A DNA stretch of 64,000 nt from Bifidobacterium catenulatum PV20-2 (GTDB taxonomy: Bacteria; Actinomycetota; Actinomycetes; Actinomycetales; Bifidobacteriaceae): positions 1,178,001 to 1,242,000 of the forward strand of contig NZ_CP007456.1 of assembly GCF_000800455.1 (NCBI RefSeq), read 5' to 3'. Of the stretch, positions 9,904 to 17,051 are shown piece by piece. Made by a program: the position numbers and the translations under genes. Under the pieces are notes generated by a model that ran no database searches, was not told where the DNA came from, and saw only the letters and a program-made list of their open reading frames with translations. Positions within the stretch are counted from its first letter, which is position 1, and the number at the start of each line of letters is the position of its first letter.

Positions 9904-10380
9904 TCATTGCTCCTTGGATGTGAGGTTCACGGTGCCGGTGAATTGGTCGCCGGTGACGTAGATGTAGAAGCTGGTGCCTGTGACGTTGTAGGTCTGGTCG
10001 ATTTTGCCGTTCGTGGCGGGCACGGGTCGTTTCGTGTCGCTGCCGTTGGTCACGAGGATTCTGCCGGTGCCGGATGTGCCTGTGATGGTGCCGTTCAGAT
10101 GGATGCTGGCCTTCTTGCCGGTGCCGCCGAATACGGCCTCCTCGCCGGTGAACTTGCTGTAGTCGGCCTTGTAGCCGCCCGTGTAGGAGTCGCCGTCTTG
10201 GGTGCGTATGCCTTGGAGGTTCCTGTCTCCGGCCACGCCGATGCCGGTCGAGCAGCCGGTGAGGATGATCGCGGCGAGGGCGGCGATCAGCACGGCGATG
10301 ACGCGGCGCGGCAGGCGTATGGACTGTTCGCTGTTGTGTGGCGCGTTGTGTTGTTCGTTGTGTTGGCTGGTGGTGTGCAT
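9904..10380 (-). CDS. Putative lipoprotein
   Basis: A 158-residue secreted protein. Residues 1-26 are polar and end in Arg-rich LPRR, then comes a hydrophobic signal helix and the lipobox ILTGC with the lipidated Cys43. The mature part is small and rich in Thr, Gly and beta-strand-like segments, without a family I recognise. The stop overlaps the possible upstream start of the next gene. Its place between ABC-2 permeases and a sensor kinase suggests an immunity or ligand-sensing lipoprotein of the lantibiotic type, which is an inference from context. Confidence 0.75.
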   Translation of the reverse strand: MHTTSQHNEQHNAPHNSEQSIRLPRRVIAVLIAALAAIILTGCSTGIGVAGDRNLQGIRTQDGDSYTGGYKADYSKFTGEEAVFGGTGKKASIHLNGTITGTSGTGRILVTNGSDTKRPVPATNGKIDQTYNVTGTSFYIYVTGDQFTGTVNLTSKEQ

Positions 10381-10446
10381 GATGAAGCCTTTCCATGGTG
10401 TTGGGTGGCGGGCTCCCGCAGGTGAGGGGAGCCCGTGGACGGTTGC

Positions 10447-11298
10447 TCAGACGGCTTGTTTGGCGAGCCGGTGGAAGATCAGGGCGCTGATGGCGGTCCA
10501 GATGGCGGCGGCGGTCGTGGAGGCGAGCATGGATGCCGGGCTGGCGATGTTCGCGAGGTCGCGGGCGGCGGAGGCGCTGGTGATCAGGGCGAGCGGATAC
10601 GGCCCGGCGATGGCCGGGGCGGCCAGGCTCAGCGCGCATCCGCCGATGGTCAGGACCATCATCACGCTCATCGTGCCCGCGAACGATTCGGCCTTCGCGC
10701 TCACGGCCTGCGTGAGCGTCATGATCGCCCATACCGACAGGGTCAGCGGGATACCGCGCAGCAGGAACGGGCCGAGCTGCGCGAGGTCGAATCCAGCGGC
10801 GAAGCGTCCGACGAGGATGAACTCTGCCTCGAACACGAGGATGGTCAGCGCCGAAGCCGCGAGCCCGTGCAGCATCTTGCCGGCGATCGCCGCGTTCACG
10901 GTGCCGGCGGCGTTCAGCCGCTGCCAGTTGCGGCCTCGATGCTCGTTGGCTTCGACCTGCGCGGCGAACGCGGCCACAAGCACCGGCATGAACACCATGC
11001 TCGGCAGGAGGATCGCCTGACCCCAGATCGCGGCCCAGGTCACGCCCTGCCTGGCGAACTCCGCCTGGTAGCCGGTGTACTGGCTCCACCCGTTGAACAT
11101 GCCGATCGCGTCGAACAAGACGGTCACGATCCAGTACCACAGGTTGCCGGCCTTGCGCGTCTCCCAGCGGAACGCCGCCCACACGGACGGCCTGCGGCGT
11201 CCCGCCGCATGCGCGCGGGGCATCGCGGCATGGCTCGGGCCGGCAGCTGGATTGGCGGCCGGGTTGATTGCCGGGTTCACTGCGTTTGCGTGTGTCAT
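10447..11298 (-). CDS. ABC-2 type exporter permease
   Basis: A 283-residue membrane protein with an Ala/Pro/Asn-rich cytoplasmic tail (about 1-45), then six membrane helices spread from residue about 60 to the end, as in MutG/NisE/EpiE-like permeases of lantibiotic-immunity exporters. ATG at 11298 has GGAG 8 bases upstream, and it overlaps the preceding permease stop by 4 bases (ATGA). Very GC-rich codon use. It pairs with the other permease and the ATPase. Substrate unknown. Confidence 0.82.
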   Translation of the reverse strand: MTHANAVNPAINPAANPAAGPSHAAMPRAHAAGRRRPSVWAAFRWETRKAGNLWYWIVTVLFDAIGMFNGWSQYTGYQAEFARQGVTWAAIWGQAILLPSMVFMPVLVAAFAAQVEANEHRGRNWQRLNAAGTVNAAIAGKMLHGLAASALTILVFEAEFILVGRFAAGFDLAQLGPFLLRGIPLTLSVWAIMTLTQAVSAKAESFAGTMSVMMVLTIGGCALSLAAPAIAGPYPLALITSASAARDLANIASPASMLASTTAAAIWTAISALIFHRLAKQAV

Positions 11299-12248
11299 CG
11301 TCTTGACTCCTTCACCTTGACCACGACCATGCTGACCAGCGTCCAGCCGAGGAACGCCATGGCCGCGGAGGCCACGGCCATCCACGGGCGCGCGGCGAGC
11401 AGCATCGTGGCGTTGCCGCCCGCATCCACGGATCTGACGAACGGGCTCGCGGCCGAACTCAGGCCGGCCGGGAACAGCCAGCCAAGCGCGGGTCTGTTCA
11501 TCGCACCCAGGCCGGAGCCCAGCACGCCGGCGATGACGCCCAGACCCAGGCCGATGGCCTGCTTGTCGATCATCATCGAGAACATCAGCTGGACCGCGCT
11601 CGTGGCCGTCGCGGACAGGAAGCCGGTCAGGGCCGGCACCCACACCAGCGCGGCGAACGAGCCGGCCACCGTGAAGCCAAGGGCCTTCGCCGCGATCGGC
11701 ACCCACAGCAACGGGATCAGGAAGCAAAGCCCCACGCCGGTGCCGGCGACGATGAGCTTGCCCACGAACCGGGCCGCGTCCGACTGGCCGAACGACAGCC
11801 ATGTGAGGTTCATGCGCTCCGAGGTCTCCAGCACGGCGATGCGGCTGGTCAACAGGGCCGCCAGAATCGGGGCCAGCAGGCTCACGACCTGATAGACCTC
11901 GCCATCGGCCAACGCGGCCGACCTCAACGCCGGGACGGGACTGCCGGCGCGTTTCATGAACGCCATGCCCGCCCACGCCGAAACCAGCAGCATCATGCCC
12001 AGCAGCATCCACCAGAACGACGAGCCCCGCACCTTCAACAACTCCAGACGCGCCAGCGTGAACGGGCTGCCGGTCTTCGCGCGGGGCGCGGCGGACGGCG
12101 GCCCGTCGCCGCGAACACTGCCGCGCCGCTCATCGTGCGCCTCCGTCCGCCGCCGCGAACGCCGCCCGACCCGCAGCCTGCCGGATCGGCAACGGACGAC
12201 GCGGGGATGCGTGCGCGGATGCGCGTGCGGCGTCGGAATCCATGTCAT
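11295..12248 (-). CDS. ABC-2 type exporter permease, start uncertain
   Basis: Second permease of the ABC-2 exporter: six membrane helices begin after FTLARLELLKVRGSSFWW (residue about 63). The longest frame starts at 12248, inside the ATPase gene, and its first 40 residues are Arg-rich shadow. The natural coupled start would be the ATG at 12133 that overlaps the ATPase stop as ATGA. That ATG is in another frame and stops early; a single missing base between about 12060 and 12130 would join MSGAAVFAATGRRPP to the permease. So either the gene uses an odd start or it has a 1-base deletion. Confidence 0.72.
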   Translation of the reverse strand: MTWIPTPHAHPRTHPRVVRCRSGRLRVGRRSRRRTEAHDERRGSVRGDGPPSAAPRAKTGSPFTLARLELLKVRGSSFWWMLLGMMLLVSAWAGMAFMKRAGSPVPALRSAALADGEVYQVVSLLAPILAALLTSRIAVLETSERMNLTWLSFGQSDAARFVGKLIVAGTGVGLCFLIPLLWVPIAAKALGFTVAGSFAALVWVPALTGFLSATATSAVQLMFSMMIDKQAIGLGLGVIAGVLGSGLGAMNRPALGWLFPAGLSSAASPFVRSVDAGGNATMLLAARPWMAVASAAMAFLGWTLVSMVVVKVKESRR

Positions 12249-13224
12249 TTTGCGCCTGATGAGGCGTGGGCTCGCGGCTCTGCGGGCTTTCGATCAGTTC
12301 GAGGAACGCCTGCTCCAGCGTCTTGCGCTCGGAGGCGACGCGATAGACCGCGACGCCCTGGCCGACGAGCTGCGTGATCAGGGTGCCGATCCGCTGGTCC
12401 GGCAGTTCCGGCAGGCGCAGCACGCCGCCATCCCTGCCCGGCAGCCACCGGTAGTCGATCCGGTCCGAGCCCAGCATCGCCGCCGCGAGCTTCGGGTCGG
12501 AGACACGCAAATCGATGTGCCCCTCCTCGCGCAGACTGTCGAGCGAACCCTGATACAACAGGCGGCCGGCCGCGATGACGCCCACGACCGGCGCCACCTT
12601 CTCGATCTCGGAAAGGATATGCGAGCTGATGATCACCGTGATGCCCCGTTCGCGGCTCAGACCCATGATCATCTCGCGCACCTCGACCACGGCCTCCGCA
12701 TCCAGCCCGTTCGTCGGCTCGTCCAGCAACAGGAGCTCCGGCTGCGAGATCAACGCCATCGCGATGCCCAGCCGCTGCTTCATCCCCAGCGAGTAGTCCC
12801 TCGCCTTCTTGCCCTCATGGCCGGCCAGACCGACCTGCCGCAAAATCGCGGGCGCGGCCGAACCCGGCAGATTCAGGTAATCGGCCACCATACGGCAATT
12901 ATCCAGACCGCTCAACCCCGGGTAGAAGCTCGGCCCCTCGATCATCGAACCGACCCGGCCCGCCTGCAACCTGTGCCGGCCACCCACCTTCTCCCCCAAC
13001 ATCCACATATCGCCGCTCGTGGCCGAGGCCAACCCAAGCAACAGCTTCATCGTCGTGGACTTGCCCGCACCATTCGGCCCCAGCAAACCATACACGCCAT
13101 GCGCCGGCACGTTCAGATTCAACCCGTTCACCGCGAGAAAATCCCCATACCGCTTCACCAGCCCGCGCGTCAGCACCGCACTCGACGCCGGATCAGCCGG
13201 CTGCGCTGTATATTGTATTGTCAT
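12130..13224 (-). CDS. ABC exporter ATP-binding protein
   Basis: ATPase of the exporter, first gene of the unit. Motifs in order: Walker A GPNGAGKSTTMKLL (about residues 47-60), Q-loop area EGPSFYPGLSG, signature YSLGMKQRLGIAMAL, Walker B LLLLDEPTNGLD and H-loop ISSHILSEIEK. A C-terminal extension of about 60 residues is Ala/Arg-rich. The BcrA-type pattern (GMKQRLGIA) is typical of bacitracin and lantibiotic resistance exporters. ATG at 13224 has GGAGGA upstream. It heads the operon ATPase-permease-permease-lipoprotein-membrane protein-kinase-regulator. Confidence 0.9.
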   Translation of the reverse strand: MTIQYTAQPADPASSAVLTRGLVKRYGDFLAVNGLNLNVPAHGVYGLLGPNGAGKSTTMKLLLGLASATSGDMWMLGEKVGGRHRLQAGRVGSMIEGPSFYPGLSGLDNCRMVADYLNLPGSAAPAILRQVGLAGHEGKKARDYSLGMKQRLGIAMALISQPELLLLDEPTNGLDAEAVVEVREMIMGLSRERGITVIISSHILSEIEKVAPVVGVIAAGRLLYQGSLDSLREEGHIDLRVSDPKLAAAMLGSDRIDYRWLPGRDGGVLRLPELPDQRIGTLITQLVGQGVAVYRVASERKTLEQAFLELIESPQSREPTPHQAQNDMDSDAARASAHASPRRPLPIRQAAGRAAFAAADGGAR

Positions 13225-13431
13225 TATCGTCCTCCAAAATCCGTCACCATACCGTGGCATTTACAATGAAAACTCGTTACGCGCGATACCTCAATGAATG
13301 AGAGCGGATGTGTACTCTCGGGAGGACATTCCTTCTGAGTTTGCACCGACATGCGACGGAGGTAGGGATTCGAGGCTGCTGTCAAATTTTTCCTACGTGC
13401 GCTGGTATAGGGCTTTGGATTGGCAACAGCG
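13225..13431. other. Intergenic, exporter leader and IS flank
   Basis: Holds the 5' leader of the exporter operon (minus strand), with no clear -10/-35 by eye, and the sequence flanking the IS3-like element. No gene is visible. Confidence 0.4.
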
Positions 13432-13445
13432 TGTTGGACAATTCT

Positions 13446-14279
13446 TTAGAGGACGAGTCCTTGTTGTGTGAATTCGTTGGGGCTCCGGTATCCGAGGGTG
13501 GGGTGGAGTCTTTGGTTGTCGGACCACCACACATAGTCGTTGAGGTCGGAGCGTAGTTGTTCCAGGCCGGTGTAGTGGTTCCGGTATATGAGCTCCTTCT
13601 TCAGGAGCCTGTTGGTGGATTCGACCACGGCGTTGCCGTACGGGTTGCCCTTCCCTGACGGCGATCTTCCGATGTCGAACACGTCGAGCAGCCCGTCGAT
13701 TTTCGCGTTGTCGAACCCGCTGCCCCGGTCCGTGTGGAACACCTCCACCTCGGTCGGAGGGAAGTCGAGCGTGGCGAACGCGGCCATGACCAGGTCGGCA
13801 GTGCGGCCCGTGTCGGCGCTGTGGCCGGCGATGCTCCTGTTCGCCAGGTCGATGAGCAGGCACACGTACGCCCACTTGCCGCCGACGCGCACGCACGTCA
13901 GGCCACCGGCCAGGTGGGTGCGCGGCTCGTAGCCGTCGAACTCGCGGCCGAGGATGTTCGCGAGCCTGGCCTCGTCGGCCCGCGTCCTGTGTGGTTTGAA
14001 CGTTCTGCGCGCGTACGCGCCCGCATGCCCCGCCGTTTCATGATGTTGACGATGCGCCTCCTGGAGGCGGTGACGCCCCTCCGCTCCAGGCGCGGCCTTG
14101 ATCTTCCTGGCGCCGTAACGCTCATGGCCGTCGCGCCGGACCGCGCGCACGTCGCCGGCGATCGGGTCCACCCGCCCGGCTTCGGGATGTTCGATCATCC
14201 AGTAGTAGGTGGAGCGGGGAACGCCCAGTATCCTGCACTGCGCCGATATCGGATAACGGGAGGCGTTGGCCCGTATCAC
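13446..14279 (-). pseudogene. IS3-family transposase OrfB, decayed
   Basis: Integrase-core (DDE) transposase half. Recognisable parts are RILGVPRSTYYW, ARRTFKPHRTR, WAYVCLLIDLANRSIAGHS, EVEVFHTDRGSGFDNA and NRLLKKELIYRNHYTG. The first catalytic Asp position reads THLAGGLTCVRV, where relatives have GDLTY, so it is Gly. Residues about 60-85 are out of frame: the expected ERRGVTASRRRIVNIMKRRG is present in the neighbouring frame (around 14030-14100), so two compensating indels occurred. No good start codon context. Confidence 0.75.
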
Positions 14280-14281
14280 TG

Positions 14282-14569
14282 CTACTTTCGTGCGAATACC
14301 GGCGCCGCTTGTTCTGAAACGTCCACCTCCATCTCCAACTGTCTGTTGCGCTTGCGCAGCTCGACCGGCTCGTTCTGCTCAGGGGTGCGGTTGTCGGCGG
14401 CTTTCGTGGAGCCGCTGTCGCGGATGCCCTGGACCCAACGGTGCAGCGTGGAATGCGAGATGTCGTACTCGTCCTTGATCTCGCGCGCCGGCTTGCCGTT
14501 CTCGTAAAGCCGCACGATCTGCCGTTTGAACGACTCCTCGTAGTGGCGAGGATGCTTCGGGTCGGCCAC
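14282..14569 (-). CDS. IS3-family OrfA (HTH protein)
   Basis: Small DNA-binding protein of the IS, 95 residues: HTH_Tnp_1 fold with SFKRQIVRLYENGKPAREI and STLHRWVQGIRDSG, then the leucine-zipper-like part ELRKRNRQLEMEVD. GTG at 14569 with GGAGG upstream. It stops at 14282, just before orfB, where IS3 elements normally use a -1 programmed frameshift to make OrfAB. Confidence 0.8.
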   Translation of the reverse strand: MADPKHPRHYEESFKRQIVRLYENGKPAREIKDEYDISHSTLHRWVQGIRDSGSTKAADNRTPEQNEPVELRKRNRQLEMEVDVSEQAAPVFARK

Positions 14570-14642
14570 CGTCGGCCTCCAACCTCATGTCAATCGTCCC
14601 TCATCGGACCGTCTAATACATTGTAGCCAATCCACGGCCGGC

Positions 14643-15248
14643 GTGCCCGTGGACCTGCAACGGATGGAGGACGCGCAGGCGTTCCAGGCCGCGCACGGCG
14701 ACGACGCCACGTTCTTCGTGGACTCGCGGCTCACCGGCCAATGGACGGGCTACGACCACGACAGGATCGTTGACGCCGTGATGTGCGCGCCGGTCAACGG
14801 CGTGGACGACGCCGCCTCCCGGATCAGCTTCCTCAAGGACCAGGGCCTGCCGGAATCCTCGCACGCGGACAACAAGGCCACGGGCGAGGAACCCAGCACA
14901 CTGAGCGAGACCGAACGCACCGAGAACGCGGACGCCGCGCCAATCGTCGAAATCCCCGCGCCCGTGGAGGAACACGCGAGACCCGCCGGCCAGGAACGGC
15001 CTCCGGCACCCGAGCCCGAGACCGCAGGAGGCAGCGACCTGACGACCGGAGAGCCCGACGGGCACGAGGAGACGCCGCTCGACCTGAACGAACCCGAGTC
15101 CTGGTCCGGGCCCGACCCGTTCGGCGAATTCTCTCCCGCCATAGAATCCTCCATGAACCCCGCAGGCCAGTACATGCCCGACTCGGCCAACGTCTCGCTG
15201 CCGGAGGCCCCGGCCCTGCGGCCCAAGACGAACGGGAACGCACGCTGA
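14643..15248 (+). pseudogene. 3' fragment of an unknown gene, cut by the IS
   Basis: Open frame of 201 codons with a globular N-terminal part (AHGDDATFFVDSRLTGQWTG, then a Cys- and Asp-containing stretch) and an acidic, Pro/Glu/Thr-rich tail. The frame stays open without a stop back through 14620 into the IS end, and GTG at 14643 has no ribosome binding site. So I read it as the 3' part of a larger gene truncated by the IS. High GC and the low-complexity tail recall accessory proteins of conjugative elements, but I recognise no family. Confidence 0.55.
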
Positions 15249-15266
15249 TGTCTCTACCCGAAGACC

Positions 15267-15318
15267 GAAAGGCCGTATCGCGGCCATCGTTGTTATGATT
15301 ATCGCGTTACGGCCTTTC
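15267..15318. terminator. Hairpin between the fragment and the biosynthetic operon
   Basis: Long inverted repeat: GAAAGGCCGTATCGCG at the left and CGCGTTACGGCCTTTC at the right, with one mismatch and a 20-base loop. It can terminate transcription from both sides and lies just past the end of the minus-strand operon. Confidence 0.6.
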
Positions 15319-15342
15319 CCGTTCATTGCACTGATGCACTTT

Positions 15343-16110
15343 CTACGAGAAGGATGCTTTGTTTATAACCTCAATCGCCCTTGAATCAACAAAATGATAA
15401 GCCAGACATACGTCATGATGGTAGGACGCTAGGGCTCCGATATACTCACCGTCGGTACGGTCGAAATTATAAACGAAAATTTCCGGACTCAAAGCCTCAC
15501 CGACCCATGATTGCCCATGGAGTGCTCCACCACCGAAACGAATTGGATTCCTTGAGCAATCTAAGAAACGCAACGGCATGGACAGGCCAGTCCCGACAAG
15601 CTTCGCCACAGATTCTTTGCGCACCCACATATAGAGGAACGCGTCATAATCAGAACCGACCAAAACTTGTTCTGATGCGGTCAGCACTGTATAGGGAATA
15701 TACGGCACAGCTTTATGACATTGTTCAATATCGACACCGATGGGGTAGTCGGATTTCGCAACAATGACACGGGTGCCGGAATGCGATATGGAAAACCAAC
15801 CTTTGGAAGTGTCTGAAAACTTGGGTTTGCCGTAAGCCGAAAGCGTAATCATATCACCGCAAAGCAATTCTTCCAACGGAATACCGAAGGCATGAGCTAC
15901 AAGCCATCGCCCGGTAAGGGTCTGCGCTTGCGACATTCGATTGGTCATGCCAATGACACGGCAGGAAAATGAATTTTCTGATTCACGCAATATAGATTCG
16001 CAATCATGGTAGATGGAAGGAATCACCGATGTTTCATAGCAGTCCACGACTAGTCCTGTGCCAGAACGATGGCTTTCACTGTCGAGAATCGAGGATAGCG
16101 TTTTAATCAT
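15343..16110 (-). CDS. Sfp-type phosphopantetheinyl transferase
   Basis: Transfers the 4'-phosphopantetheine arm from CoA to carrier-protein serines, here expected to prime the PCP of the NRPS and the ACP of the PKS. Family motifs: GKPKFS then WFSISHSGTRVIVA, the metal-binding Asp in PIGVDIEQ, and WVRKESVAKLVGTGL. 255 residues. ATG overlaps the acyltransferase stop by 4 bases. Last gene of the 14 kb operon. Its presence explains how the carrier domains can be activated, since the fatty-acid-type holo-ACP synthase is usually selective. Confidence 0.93.
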   Translation of the reverse strand: MIKTLSSILDSESHRSGTGLVVDCYETSVIPSIYHDCESILRESENSFSCRVIGMTNRMSQAQTLTGRWLVAHAFGIPLEELLCGDMITLSAYGKPKFSDTSKGWFSISHSGTRVIVAKSDYPIGVDIEQCHKAVPYIPYTVLTASEQVLVGSDYDAFLYMWVRKESVAKLVGTGLSMPLRFLDCSRNPIRFGGGALHGQSWVGEALSPEIFVYNFDRTDGEYIGALASYHHDVCLAYHFVDSRAIEVINKASFS

Positions 16111-17051
16111 GACGTAAGTAAGGTATTCGGAATATCATCCAATTGAGTTATAGCAAGGGGACTATGACGCGGTGCCATTTCGTTGACGTATCGGCACAAC
16201 GTGGTATTGGGACCAATCTCGATGATTGAATTACCATCCGGGTTCGGCCTAACCCCGCCAGCAGTGAGAAGAGACGGCAACGTTGACACAAAATCCGTGG
16301 GACGCACAATCTGCTCCGTTAATCGCGAAGTCCATGACGGTATGTCTTTGATTGACTGATCCACATACACATATTCCGCTGCATGACTGTCAAAGTGTTT
16401 GCACTCAGGGTTGAAAGCGGCAGCGGCCGATTTCAACAACTTGGTATGAAACGCTCCACAAACCTGCACGTCAACAGATCGTATGTTCATCATGTTAAAC
16501 AACTCTTTCGCTTGCGCCAACGCACTGGTGGTTCCCCCGATAACGGTCTCGCCGAATGAATTATAATTGGCTGGATATATATGACCACCGAGACGAGTGA
16601 CGATTTCGCATACATACGCTATGGCCTCTGTATCATAGGTCATCACTGCCATCATGCCAGAATCAACCGCTTCACTGCAATGCTGCATACATAATCCACG
16701 GGAAATGACCATATGCAATAGCTCCTCATAGGGGCTCACTGCCGCAGCATACAATGCTGTATACAATCCCAGACTATGCCCATAATAGAGATTCCCCGTT
16801 GGAGTCATTGCATGGCCTGATCGCCGATCAAGTTCGTCGAAAAGCAATGACTCATAAACAAAAATAATCGGCTGCATGTACCACGTCTCCGTCGCATGTC
16901 CGTATGCGAACATGGAAGGGATGTCAGAGAACCCTAATAGTTCAGACAACTCTTGGAACCTTTGGATTCCTGCGGTATTGGATAAGATGCTTCGCAAAGC
17001 TGACGAGGAAGGCATGGCCCCTTGTCCGTCAAACAGGATGATGTGTGTCAT
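16107..17051 (-). CDS. Free-standing malonyl/acyl transferase
   Basis: FabD-like acyltransferase expected to load malonate onto the PKS carrier domain, which has no AT of its own. Visible landmarks: N-terminal FDGQGAM, the nucleophile Ser93 in YYGHSLGLY, Arg118 in SRGLCMQ, and catalytic His202 in CGAFHTKLL. C-terminal EIGPNTTLCRYV matches the family's terminal strand. 314 residues, one domain. Overlaps the PKS stop by 4 bases and the PPTase start by 4. A separate cell-wide FabD exists in type I FAS bifidobacteria only as a domain, so a dedicated AT makes sense. Confidence 0.9.
   Translation of the reverse strand: MTHIILFDGQGAMPSSSALRSILSNTAGIQRFQELSELLGFSDIPSMFAYGHATETWYMQPIIFVYESLLFDELDRRSGHAMTPTGNLYYGHSLGLYTALYAAAVSPYEELLHMVISRGLCMQHCSEAVDSGMMAVMTYDTEAIAYVCEIVTRLGGHIYPANYNSFGETVIGGTTSALAQAKELFNMMNIRSVDVQVCGAFHTKLLKSAAAAFNPECKHFDSHAAEYVYVDQSIKDIPSWTSRLTEQIVRPTDFVSTLPSLLTAGGVRPNPDGNSIIEIGPNTTLCRYVNEMAPRHSPLAITQLDDIPNTLLTS

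Larger units (their letters stand above)
13432..14620 (-). mobile_element. IS3-family insertion sequence, degenerate
   Basis: About 1.19 kb with an orfA/orfB layout of IS3. The ends are imperfect inverted repeats: TGTTGGACAATTC from 13432 inward, and on the other strand TGTATTAGACGGTCC from 14620 inward. No target duplication is obvious at the flanks. The orfB product has lost at least one catalytic Asp and carries compensating frameshifts, so the copy is probably dead. It cuts into the gene that remains as the open frame at 14643. Confidence 0.75.

Noticed and set aside
9551..11182. Long 543-codon minus-strand frame over the exporter permease and lipoprotein genes
   Set aside because: Only its last 116 codons code for the small membrane protein; the rest is an Arg/His-rich shadow of real genes in other frames.
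10435..11892. 485-codon plus-strand frame
   Set aside because: Antisense shadow of GC-rich permease genes; no start context and low-complexity composition.
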